Source: Trachythela sp. YZ-2020 (Eukaryota; Cnidaria; Anthozoa; Malacalcyonacea; Clavulariidae). Taken from it: a stretch of DNA of 64,000 bases. The stretch lies in the NCBI GenBank assembly GCA_016169945.1, contig JADLSH010000390.1, forward strand, positions 744,001 through 808,000, written 5' to 3'. The stretch's first letter is position 1, and every line of letters begins with the position of its first letter. Below are positions 43,721 to 55,300 of this stretch, piece after piece. The position numbers and the translations under genes are program-made. The notes under the pieces are model-generated. The model searched no databases. It was not told where the DNA came from and worked only from the letters and a program-made list of their open reading frames with translations.

Positions 43721-45954
43721 TATATGTCAAGTACAAGTTAAGTTAAGTTAAAAACACTAGAGAAAGAGGGCAGGGGAAATCCGATTTTACAGAACTCTGT
43801 TCCTCTCCTTAAGTGATCTGCCAGAGCCTAACGTTAGAGGAAAGGGCTGAAATAACAGACACCTGCAATAACGAAGACCAAACACAAGCCAACTGGCCAA
43901 TTAACTGTTTTAAATATATATTTTTGTAAAACTAACAATTAGTTTTCAAAAACAACAGAACATAACTATGTCCCTTATTATAGAAAGGGCCGGAGGAAAA
44001 ATATCAGCCTATGACTATGATAAAACCGTTTTCTTGGACGACTATAATAAATTTAAACTTTCTATATCTGCAGCCAGTAGTGCAGAGTCGTAGACATAAT
44101 GATTATTGTGAGTCCATATTCATGATTATATAGTCATTACAGTTTAAGACGTCGTGCACGCTGGGCCTCCTTCATACAAGGGTAAACTTAGATTTTTGTA
44201 TATAGACAGAGTTGTTGTGTCATTCATGCATTGCGCATGAAAATATTGAGCATGTTGTGTCATTCATGCATTGCAAACAAAGTGTTCCTCGTAAAATATA
44301 TTAGCAGACCTTGCACGTGTATGTTAGTTGTTAGTCACATTAATTGCAATTTTTCTGTTGTGCTTAATGTATAACTTTGGTAAATTTTTGGTGGGACTTG
44401 TTAAGGAACATATAGTCACGGTCTATTATCCTTACCATAAACCTTACTATGTTTAAGCTAATAAACTATACGTTCAGACTGAAGTATAAAACACAACAAA
44501 AGGTCTCTGTCCTTTCAGCTCTTCCCTTTGACGTCAGCGCCTAGCAGATCGCGTGAGGAGAGAAAACAGAGTTCCGTGAAAATCTGGTTTGCTCCGCCTT
44601 CTTTCTCTAGTGTTTTACAGCTCAACTTCCCCTTGTCAATATGATCTTAAATTTGCTGATAACGGACACTAATGCATTGCCAATAATAAACCGTCAATTT
44701 TAGAGTCAAACTTTTTGAGTTTTTCGGAATATTTTCGAACATTTTGTTGTAAATGAAACAATATTTTTATTGTTTTCAATGTTCTGATTTTGGGCTTTTC
44801 GGACTTTTACGAACTTCGTCAAAGTTAACGAGATTTTTGGAGTGATTTATACCCTTGCAGTGAATGCCTTTGGCATTTCCCCGATACGATCTAGTAGTAT
44901 TAGATACAAATAATAGCTTATTGAATATTGTATATTGTATAAAACACTATATCCTTCACTGCATCCCCACATTTGAAATATCCATGCAATAATAAAACAC
45001 TTACGAAATGGGTAAACGTTTTTGTCGTACTCCATTTAGTACCTATACTATATGTTCATGTTTAACTTATAGGTTTAAATAGTATGTATTTTTTTTTAAC
45101 AAATTAAGTTAGTTTATTAACCTTAAGCCATTCAGATAATTTTTCAGTTTCATCATTCAGAGTTTTAACTATAAATGGTCAAGATTTTCATGAGAATAAA
45201 AGACATTGGTATAATCTGCAAACAGAACAAGTTCTAATGTTTTAGACACATTACATAGATCATTTATATACAGTAAGAAAAACAATGGACCTAAAATGGA
45301 ACTTTGAGGCACCCCACAACGTATTTCCATGTAATGAGAACATTGTTCTATTATATTGTACAAATTGGTTCCTTTTATAGAAGTAGCTTTTTATCCAATT
45401 AAGCACAGTTCCGCGATTATGATTATTGTGAGTCCATATTCATGATTATATAGTCATTACAGTTTAAGACGTCGTGCTGGGCCTCCTTCATACAAGGGTA
45501 AACTTAGATTTTTGTATATAGACAGAGTTACATAAAACTTGAAAATATTGAGCATGTTGTGTCATTCATGCATTGCAAACAAAGTGTTCCTCGTAAAATA
45601 TATTAGCAGACCTTGCACGTGTATGTTAGTTGTTAGTCACATTAATTGCAATTTTTCTGTTGTGCTTAATGTATAACTTTGGTAAATTTTTGGTGGGACT
45701 TGTTAAGGAACATATAGTCACGGTCTATTATCCTTACCATAAACCTTACTATGTTTAAGCTAATAAACTATATACTGTAAATTCAAAAGAGTAGTTTTGA
45801 CCCCTTGAAAGGAGTAGTTTTTTTGACCCCAGGACTACCCTTTCAAAAGGGTCGTTTCAGTCCCTTCGGTGCTTACTCTTCGAAAGGGTAGATTTTACCC
45901 CTTTCAGAGGGTAGTTTTAACTCCTCAAAGGGTAGGAACGTTACCCTTCGAAAG

Positions 45955-46436
45955 GGTCGTTTCAGCTATTCAAAAGGGTCGTTTCAGCTATTCAAAAGGG
46001 TCGTCTCAGCTATTCAAAAGGGTCGTTTCAGCTATTCAAAAGGGTCGTTTCAGCTATTCAAAAGGGTCGTTTCAGCTATTCAAAAGGGTCGTTTCAGCTA
46101 TTCAAAAGGGTCGTTTCAGCTATTCAAAAGGGTCGTTTCAGCTATTCAAAAGGGTCGTTTCAGCTATTCAAAAGGGTCGTTTCAGCTATTCAAAAGGGCC
46201 GTTTCAGCTATTCAAAAGGGCCGTTTCAGCTATTCAAAAGGGTCGTTTCAGCTATTCAAAAGGGTCGTTTCAGCTATTCAAAAGGGTCGTTTCAGCTATT
46301 CAGAAGGGTCGTTTCAGCTATTCAAAAGGGTCGTTTCAGCTATTCAAAAGGGTCGTTTCAGCTATTCAAAAGGATCGTTTCAGCTATTCAAAAGGGTCGT
46401 TTCAGCTATTCAAAAGGGTGGTTTCAGCTATTCAAA
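45955..46436 (+). repeat. 22-bp minisatellite, ~22 units
   Basis: Unit TTCAAAAGGGTCGTTTCAGC plus TA, repeated nearly perfectly. Variants are single-base (GGGCCG, AGAAGG, GGATCG, GGTGGT). The length is not a multiple of three, so the long open frame it creates (a 22-residue periodic peptide over three units) is probably not a gene. It forms the expanded left subterminal repeat of the CACTA-like element. Confidence 0.95.
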
Positions 46437-46494
46437 GCTCCTTGTAGAAATTTTGTCGTAAGCTGTTACACAGAACGAAATTTAGGGAAGATTT

Positions 46495-46532
46495 GATATG
46501 TAAATGAACTTCTAACATTTACATATCAATAA
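46495..46532. repeat. Perfect 13-bp inverted repeat
   Basis: TGATATGTAAATG and CATTTACATATCA separated by 9 bases. A hairpin just inside the CACTA-like element. Confidence 0.6.
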
Positions 46533-46712
46533 ATCGTCGTTCAATATCGTTTCGTGTAACATGGCCTTGGGACGTATTAAACAGACAAGCTCTCCTTTTT
46601 AATAAATGGATTTAATACGTCACTAGAGTTATATACAATTAAAAATACACCAAGAGAATGCACTAAAGTCTTAATCCTTCACTGACCCAACAGAGTAAAA
46701 ACTTGAGTAACG

Positions 46713-49700
46713 CTAAGAGGGATTTGAAGCGTCGCACAGCACTCCTCCTTCCCCAACAACATACATAACCGAAGTATCACACAAAAAGATTGCAGGGGAG
46801 ACTGTCGCTTTAACTTGGCAGTCCACATCATCAGTTCCCTACAAAATATAATTACATTTATTAATCAGTGCATAGTATTCACAATTATAAATATTCTGAC
46901 ACCATTCTTACAAGAACAGTTAATATACCCTACTCAACTTTAGGTTTGAAACTTTGAATACCGACAATTAATTACCACAACATTTGGCAGAAAATGGGGA
47001 GAGGTTTAAAATGAATGCTCTTTTTATGTTGAATCAAACTTGAATATACAAATGACACTTGCTCTAGACCTGGGGTCAGACATGTAAAATTAAATTTAGT
47101 CAAACTACTATACACTATATATACCTATAGTCAAACTACTATACACTATATAAATAATTAAACTACACCACACTATATATACCTTAGTCAAACTACTATA
47201 CACTATATAAATAATTAAACTACACCCTGCATATTTACTCAAAAATTGACAATTCTACATGGTTGACTCTCGCATTAACTGTTAAAGTGTATAACAACTG
47301 ATATCAACATATCGACAGAGAAGTTATACCAGAGAAGAGGAATTTTATCCTGGTATAGTGTGTAATTTCCATGATATATTACCTTTAACAACTTCATAAT
47401 CTTCTCACAGCCACTATTCTTCCTTCCACCACTGCCTCGTAGCAAGGTCTGGAACAATGTCCAAATTGCAGCTCGTTCCAAATTGCAGCTCGTTGACGAC
47501 ATTCTAAAAACAAGGCATTTGTCTAAAAGTAATTCTCAACACCCACCACCTTCGGACCTGTGGCAATGTATGAGTCAATGTGTCATGGCAACACTTAAAC
47601 TATAGAAAACAATACAAAGCCTTGCTTCTATACAATTAATGTTATAGAAACACAAATTCTCATTATGAGCATGCTGAGCATTCCGAGCTTTTTTCAACTT
47701 ACTAGCACTGCCTTCTAAATCTGGAACATTTAGGAAATTTTGCTACCTATTATTATTAACCCTGTTCAAACCTATAGGTCTGAAAATATAAAACCATCAC
47801 TGTGAGTGAACAGGGTTTGAGATTTTTCCCTAGCACCCATTATGGATACCAGGACTTCAATTTCGTATCAACAGGTGGGAATCACGGGTGGCCGAGTGGC
47901 TAAGCGCGCTTGTCTCTTACCAGTGAGTTAAGCCTATTACTGCAGGTCTGAACACGTTAGTTACCTCGGTAAGGTTGCTTCGATGCGCTTATCAACTCAT
48001 GTAAGTAGAGTCTGGTTGGTTCTCTCCTGTACTTCGAGGGGTTTTCTCCGGGTACTCTCCGGATGCTAAAGTAAGGTGCATCAATGGTACCTTTGTGCAG
48101 GTGCATGGGGGCACATTGCATTTTAAAAGGCTAAGAAACAATATTTAGCACAATATACAACAAACCTTATCTGGAATTTCAAAGGACTGATTCCAACCAA
48201 ATTTAATGTTTTTCTCTGCTGATCTGCCTCTTTTATTTGCTTTCAACGATGGACTTGGTGAACAACCATTTTCTGATAAGGGTTGCTATTTAAAATTTTC
48301 ATTAAAAAAATGATTATGAATATTAAGCTAATTGCACATTTGTTAATATTGACAATGCAAAGGTTCACATGCAACAATCTCCACTAGACAAGTAAATTAA
48401 ACTGTCCAGCAACTAGCATTAGAATGACTGAAATAGTGTAGTATGATGCAAAGATGTGTATTGCACCTTAATGGGTTAACAGAAAGATGGTAAATATTCT
48501 AAATTTTGGGTATCTAAGCTACACAGTACAGTTGCCAAACGATAACCACAATCAAGTACACATTGGCATCAATAACACACACATTGGCAACAATAACACA
48601 CCCTAGCATTATCCTGGTAAATACACATGCATTTGTGGTTAGCCCTTGGCAACTGGAATAGACAGCATTTCACATTTTTTACAACTGCCTTTGAATATAT
48701 ACACAATTTTGTACTAAAAATTGAGACCAACAAAAGTCCAATAACCAAACTTGCCGGTTAATGGTATAATAGTGTCTGGTTAACATTTACATTGGTATCA
48801 AGCATAATATACAACACTTTCCCTTTGATGGGATAAATTGTCTGGCACTAGATTGTGTGAATTAGTAAGGCACAAAGAATCCATTGTGCACAACTTAATG
48901 GGTTAACCAGAAACAAGAGCTCACATAATCTGGTCAACCATTGACATGAAATACTTTCCATTTGACAAGTATAATACCCTGGTGTTAGACAGAGTAAATT
49001 AGTAAGGTGCATTGGGGCACATTGCATTATAATGGTAACCCAAATAATATTGCAATATAAAATGTTTTGAAGTAACAATTTCCTGCAAGAGCACAGAATT
49101 TTCTTATGCTGTCTGCAGTTTACATGTTGTTTGTTTCTCAACTCCCCTGCCTTGGGACAATTTGTCTTTTGTTGTGGCATAATGATTTGGTAGAAAATTC
49201 CCTGTTGGGATATACAATATAATGAATTACTAATTTGTAAATATGGCAAAAACTTTTGGGGATTATTTGTTTCAGACTTTTTAGGTTGTATAAGGCATAT
49301 ACTGGACTGAGTAATTTATGTTAAAATTGTTTAGATACATTTCAATATTGAAAGATCTCTGTATAGTCATTTCTGTGGGTTACAATGGTGAAACTTGTTC
49401 ACAAAATTATGATTTCAGGTTCATTGGAATTTTTTTTATATTACATAAGTCAGCCGAGGTGTTTTGGCTCTTTCTCGATATATGAGCAACCGAAATAGGC
49501 ATTAGGGATTATTAGGGTTAGGTTGGGGGTTAAGATTAGGGTTAGTTGCTCACTTTTGACGAGCCACCCGATCTGAACAGTTTCATGTAAAAACAGGTAA
49601 AATTCTTCTATTAAGCATAAATTACACTAAACACTAGCTGCACTCTGTTATTCCAATTTTTATTACTGTTTTAACTTATCTTTAAAACTTATTTTGATGT

Positions 49701-50188
49701 TAAAGGTTGTATTTAAAGTAATGTTATTTCACTTATTTGCCTAAGTGTGAGTCACTATATAGCATTAACAAAGACTTTACTTGATGTCAGTGCCATCTAT
49801 TTATAAGATTTATAAACAATTGCCAAAATACATTACTTTATTACGCAATTTGGTATGGAATTCCTAGAGATCAATTCAAATTGATGTTTTAATCTTTCTT
49901 TTGGTGTTAAGAAGCGATAGTTCGTTGGTTTTATATGCAAATATAACGCGGCTAATTCAAATATTTAACGAAATTTCACAGTGACAATATACACAAAATA
50001 TCACTGCCGATTTTTGCAATTAAAAAACGTAAATAACAAATTAAACATAAAATAAATCTTACCTGTGAGTTCTTGAATATCATTCTGCACTTCGAGGGAA
50101 AAGATTTCTTCTTCATAGAATAATAAATCGGAAAAATGCCAACCATAATAAAATATTTCAGATGAAAGACAACAATTTCAATTTTCAA
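46713..50188 (-). CDS. Unknown three-exon small gene inside the CACTA-like element
   Basis: Exons 50,188-50,063 (126 nt), 48,285-48,166 (120 nt) and 46,838-46,713 (126 nt with stop) have consensus GT-AG borders and are all in phase 0, giving 123 residues. Exon 1 starts MKIEIVVFHLKYFIMVGIF (hydrophobic, possibly a signal or membrane segment). Exon 2 has KRGRSAEKNIKFGWNQSFEI. Exon 3 has CQVKATVSPAIFLCDTSVMY and GEGGVLCDASNPS. A further exon-like stretch (47,503-47,383) with good borders would break the frame; it contains a 17-bp tandem duplication and may be a skipped or decayed exon. I do not recognise the protein. The splicing model is inference from sequence alone. Confidence 0.4.
47884..48080 (+). 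mobile_element. tRNA-derived SINE
   Basis: The head GGGTGGCCGAGTGGCTAAGC is a textbook Pol III A box from a Leu/Ser-type tRNA. A degenerate B box (GGTCTGAACAC) follows about 50 bp on, then a SINE body with TTTTCTCCGGGTACTCTCCG. It is not a functional tRNA: the acceptor stem does not close and the B box is eroded. Confidence 0.7.
49494..49545. repeat. Short TTAGGG-like tract
   Basis: Imperfect TTAGGG hexamers (ATTAGGGTTAGGTTGGGGGT), within the CACTA-like element. Confidence 0.5.
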
Positions 50189-50586
50189 AGCGACGCTATC
50201 CCATAATGCTGTGCGCGCGAGAACTTAAACTAGGCACCAGTGCCCAGTGCATGCACGATCTCTTACTGAGATTGCTGAGTTGGCAATTTTAAATAGTTTT
50301 ATCTTTTCGAAAAAGGGAATAAACGTATATTATTCTATTATCAGATTGGTACCAATGATGATATTAATTTGTCATTGAAGGGGATGGGAATCAGTACAAT
50401 CTTATGGGACTAGGATAAATTTCATTTTTAAAACCCTAAACTTCCTACAACTGGAACGACTTATCAAAATATTATTAATGAAATATGCAATGCTTTTTTA
50501 CATCAGTAATAGTATACTGTAACTAATACAAGTGAATCCCCAGCCATTTTCGGACTTGGAAATGCACCAGTCATTTGAAACACCCA

Positions 50587-52668
50587 ATCTCCCCACATCG
50601 GGCATACTAGGGTGTCACTTTGTGGGTGATTGAAATTCAGTGAATTCCTGCCACCAGGACAAAAAGGCATGGTGAATTGTATTCCCCCGGTCCTGTCATC
50701 CCTGAATACTCAATTGAACTTTTTACAGAATATTCAATTGAGTTTATATCTAAAAAAGTGGTATTTTGATTGAGGGTTGGAACATGAAGTTGAGTGACTT
50801 GTCTCCTTGTTATTTACTCAAATTTTTGGAGTGACATGAAAATCCCACACCATTCCCCGATTTGGTCACCGAGGTAGTGAAAGTATTAGTGTCTTCCAGT
50901 TTACTAGGAAAACCGGAATGATAAACGAGTGAACATGACGTGTCGCCCCCGCTTTCCCACCGGTATGTGAGATGGAGGGTCGGCGATTCCAAATGACTGG
51001 TGCATAACCAAGACAGTGAAAGTATTAGTGTTTTCCCTGTTTACCAGGAAGTGATAAACCTGTGAATTTGAGGAGGTGCTTTACCACGGGTATGCCTAAG
51101 GGATTAGGGGGTTAAAAATAAATGACTAGTGCATTCAATCATACTCAATATTGATATAATGCTATTATTGCCTTATTGGCAGTCATTGTCCAAAGATTGA
51201 TAAGCTATTAAAAATGTAAATAGCGTACTATTTTCCCCTCGCAAGATTATAATAAACTTCACTTTGACTTACTATTGACATATCTCCCCACATCGGGCAT
51301 ACTAGGGTGTCACTTTGTGGGTGATTGAAATTCAGTGAATTCCTGCCACCAGGACAAAAAGGCATGGTGAATTGTATTCCCCCGGTCCTGTCATCCCTGA
51401 ATACTCAATTGAACTTTTTACAGAATATTCAATTGAGTTTATATCTAAAAAAGTGGTATTTTGATTGAGGGTTGGAACATGAAGTTGAGTGACTTGTCTC
51501 CTTGTTATTTACTCAAATTTTTGGAGTGACATGAAAATCCCACACCATTCCCCGATTTGGTCACCGAGGTAGTGAAAGTATTAGTGTCTTCCAGTTTACT
51601 AGGAAAACCGGAATGATAAACGAGTGAACATGACGTGTCGCCCCCGCTTTCCCACCGGTATGTGAGATGGAGGGTCGGCGATTCCAAATGACTGGTGCAT
51701 AACCAAGACAGTGAAAGTATTAGTGTTTTCCCTGTTTACCAGGAAGTGATAAACCTGTGAATTTGAGGAGGTGCTTTACCACGGGTATGCCTAAGGGATT
51801 AGGGGTTTAAAAATAAATGACTAGTGCATTCAATCATACTCAATATTGATATAATGCTATTATTGCCTTATTGGCAGTCATTGTCCAAAGATTGATAAGC
51901 TATTAAAAATGTAAATAGCGTACTATTTTCCTCGCAAGATTATAATAAACTTCACTTTGACTTACTATTGACATATCTCCCACATCGGGCATACTAGGGT
52001 GTCACTTTGTGGGTGATTGAAATTCAGTGAATTCCTGCCACCAGGACAAAAAGGCATGGTGAATTGTATTCCCCCGGTCCTGTCATCTCTGAATACTCAA
52101 TTGAACTTTTTACAGAATATTCAATTGAGTTTATATCTAAAAAAGTGGTATTTTGATTGAGGGTTGGAACATGAAGTTGAGTGACTTGTCTCCTTGTTAT
52201 TTACTCAAATTTTTGGAGTGACATGAAAATCCCACACCATTCCCCGATTTGGTCACCGAGGTAGTGAAAGTATTAGTGTCTTCCAGTTTACTAGGAAAAC
52301 CGGAATGATAAACGAGTGAACATGACGTGTCGCCCCCGCTTTCCCACCGGTATGTGAGATGGAGGGTCGGCGATTCCAAATGACTGGTGCATAACCAAGA
52401 CAGTGAAAGTATTAGTGTTTTCCCTGTTTACCAGGAAGTGATAAACCTGTGAATTTGAGGAGGTGCTTTACCACGGGTATGCCTAAGGGATTAGGGGGTT
52501 AAAAATAAATGACTAGTGCATTCAATCATACTCAATATTGATATAATGCTATTATTGCCTTATTGGCAGTCATTGTCCAAAGATTGATAAGCTATTAAAA
52601 ATGTAAATAGCGTACTATTTTCCCCTCGCAAGATTATAATAAACTTCACTTTGACTTACTATTGACAT
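50587..52668. repeat. Three tandem copies of a ~695-bp unit
   Basis: Units start at 50,587, 51,282 and 51,975 (periods 695 and 693) and differ by only a handful of bases. Each holds the same 60-codon minus-strand frame (MESPTLHLTYRWESGGDTSC...), which looks incidental since no start context or domain is evident, and an AT-rich hairpin (TCAATTGA...TCAATTGA). The triplication is recent. Confidence 0.95.
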
Positions 52669-55300
52669 TTTCAGGAAAACATCTATTTGTGACTTCTGGC
52701 TCTCCCAATTTTATTATATAAAATAGCATGCTCGACGTCTCGAAAGTCGAACCCCATGATCAAACATTCAAACGTTATGATCTTTTAAATAAAATGCAGG
52801 AAGGAATATGATCAAAGAACTGCCAACAATTTACAAATTGTCAAATTGTCTTTTCTCTTGTAAATTAATTATACACTCCAGCTGCTGACAAACACTATAC
52901 TAGTATAGAAGGCTCGCAAGCAAATATGCGCCTTAAAGCTGTTACTCTTTCCAATTTGACTCAGAGATGGGTCAAATTGGCTCCTTCGAAGAGTAATGTT
53001 ACTCTCACGTGGAGTCGCAAGACTCCCGCGAAGAGTTATTTTGACCCTTCCATGGAGTCAAAACTACCCTTGGAGTTGAAACGACCCTTCCGAGGTGTAG
53101 AAACTACCCTCTTTCCAAAGGGACGGAAATGACCCCTAGGGGTCAAAACTACTCTTTTGAATTTACAGTGATACGTTCAGACTGAAGTATAAAACACAAC
53201 AAAAGGTCTCTGTCCTTTCAGCTCTTCCCTTTGACGTCAGCGCCTAGCAGATCGCGTGAGGAGAGAAAACAGAGTTCCGTGAAAATCTGGTTTGCTCCGC
53301 CTTCTTTCTCTAGTGTTTTACAGCTCAACTTCCCCTTGTCAATATGATCTTAAATTTGCTGATAACGGACACTAATGCATTGCCAATAATAAACCGTCAA
53401 TTTTAGAGTCAAACTTTTTGAGTTTTTCGGAATATTTTCGAACATTTTGTTGTAAATGAAACAATATTTTTATTGTTTTCAATGTTCTGATTTTGGGCTT
53501 TTCGGACTTTTACGAACTTCGTCAAAGTTAACGAGATTTTTGGAGTGATTTACCCTTGCAGTGAATGCCTTTGGCATTTCCCCGATACGATCTAGTAGTA
53601 TTAGATACAATAGCTTATTGAATATTGTATAAAACACTATATCCTTCACTGCATCCCCACATTTGAAATATCCATGCAATAATAAAACACTTACGAAATG
53701 GGTAAACGTTTTTGTCGTACTCCATTTAGTACCTATACTATATGTTCATGTTTAACTTATAGGTTTAAATAGTATGTATTTTGTTTTTAACAAATTTAAG
53801 TTAGTTTATTAACCTTAAGCCATTCAGATAATTTTTCAGTTTCATCATTCAGAGTTTTAACTATAAATGGTCAAGATTTTCATGAGAATAAAAGACATTG
53901 GTATCATCTGCAAACAGAACAAGTTCTAATGTTTTAGACACATTACATAGATCATTTATATACAGTAAGAAAAACAATGGACCTAAAATGGAACTTTGAG
54001 GCACCCCACAACGTATTTCCATGTAATGAGAACATTGTTCTATTATATTGTACAAATTGGTTCCTTTATAGAAGTAGCTTTTTATCCAATTAAGTCAATT
54101 AAGCACAGTTCCGCGATTATGATTATTGTGAGTCCATATTCATGATTATATAGTCATTACAGTTTAAGACGTCGTGCACGCTGGGCCTCCTTCATACAAG
54201 GGTAAACTTAGATTTTTGTATATAGACAGAGTTACATAAAACTTGAAAATATTGAGCATGTTGTGTCATTCATGCATTGCAAACAAAGTGTTCCTCGTAA
54301 AATATATTAGCAGACCTTGCACGTGTATGTTAATAGTTGTTAGTCACATTAATTGCAATTTTTCTGTTGTGCTTAATGTATAACTTTGGTAAATTTTTGG
54401 TGGGACTTGTTAAGGAACATATAGTCACGGTCTATTATCCTTACCATAAACCTTACTATGTTTAAGCTAATAAACTATACGTTCAGACTGAAGTATAAAA
54501 CAATTGCACAACAAAAGGTCTCTGTCCTTTCAGCTCTTCCCTTTGACGTCAGCGCCTAGCAGATCGCGTAAGGAGAGAAAACAGAGTTCCGTGAAAATCT
54601 GGTTTGCTCCGCCTTCTTTCTCTAGTGTTTTACAGCTCAACTTCCCCTTGTCAATATGATCTTAAATTTGCTGATAACGGACACTAATGCATTGCCAATA
54701 ATAAACCGTCAATTTTAGAGTCGAACTTTTTGAGTTTTTCGGAATATTTTCGAACATTTTGTTGTAAATGAAACAATATTTTTATTGTTTTCAATGTTCT
54801 GATTTTGGGCTTTTCGGACTTTTACGAACTTCGTCAAAGTTAACGAGATTTTTGGAGTGATTTACCCTTGCAGTGAATGCCTTTGGCATTTCCCCGATAC
54901 GATCTAGTAGTATTAGATACAATAGCTTATTGAATATTGTATAAAACACTATATCCTTCACTGCATCCGCACATTTGAAATATCCATGCAATAATAAAAC
55001 ACTTACGAAATGGGTAAACGTTTTTGTCGTACTCCATTTAGTACCTATACTATATGTTCATGTTTAACTTATAGGTTTAAATAGTATGTATTTTGTTTTT
55101 AACAAATTTAAGTTAGTTTATTAGTTAACCTTAAGCCATTCAGATAATTTTTCAGTTTCATCATTCAGAGTTTTAACTATAAATGGTCAAGATTTTCATG
55201 AGAATAAAAGACATTGGTATCATCTGCAAACAGAACAAGTTCTAATGTTTTAGACACATTACATAGATCATTTATATACAGTGTTTCATTTATGTGAAAA

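Larger units (their letters stand above)
45773..53170. mobile_element. 7.4-kb CACTA (EnSpm)-like element
   Basis: Terminal inverted repeats of about 32 bp read (C/T)ACTGTAAATTCAAAAGAGT from both ends. ATA flanks both sides (45,770-45,772 and 53,171-53,173), and the uninterrupted host sequence is seen at 44,462-44,480 and 54,470-54,490. CACTG termini with 3-bp duplications define the CACTA/EnSpm superfamily. Subterminal regions (45,800-45,955 and 52,930-53,150) are packed with AGGGTAGTTTT/AAACTACCCT motifs, as expected. No transposase was recognised. Confidence 0.82.
44095..55281 (-). repeat. Tandem array of LINE-derived units (P-Q-P-Q-P-Q)
   Basis: Two blocks alternate. P (about 360 bp, beginning GATTATTGTGAGTCCATATT) is at 44,095, 45,419 and 54,119. 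Q (about 950 bp, beginning CGTTCAGACTGAAGTATAAA) is at 44,470, 53,174 and 54,479. Q carries the minus-strand end of a LINE RT with VLFADDTNVFYS (copies at 45,169-45,363 and 53,861-54,055). The P-Q junction repeats exactly at GTTCCGCGATTAT, so the units arose by tandem duplication of an internally deleted copy. The second P-Q join is split by the CACTA-like element and the last Q by the BEL element. Sequence identity between copies looks very high, with small indels. Confidence 0.8.

Noticed and set aside
45955..46436. CRISPR-like array
   Set aside because: No distinct spacers: the whole 22-bp unit repeats. The context is a eukaryotic transposon.
45869..46447. 192-codon periodic frame (FSYSKGSFQLFKRVVSAIQ type)
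   Set aside because: Generated by the 22-bp minisatellite; no start context, no domain, identical periodicity in all frames.
47884..47960. Possible functional tRNA gene
   Set aside because: Good A box but eroded B box and no closing acceptor stem; the following SINE body shows it is tRNA-derived, not a tRNA.
50810..52379. Three identical 60-codon minus-strand frames
   Set aside because: They are just the same part of the 695-bp tandem unit; no start, splice or domain signal supports translation.
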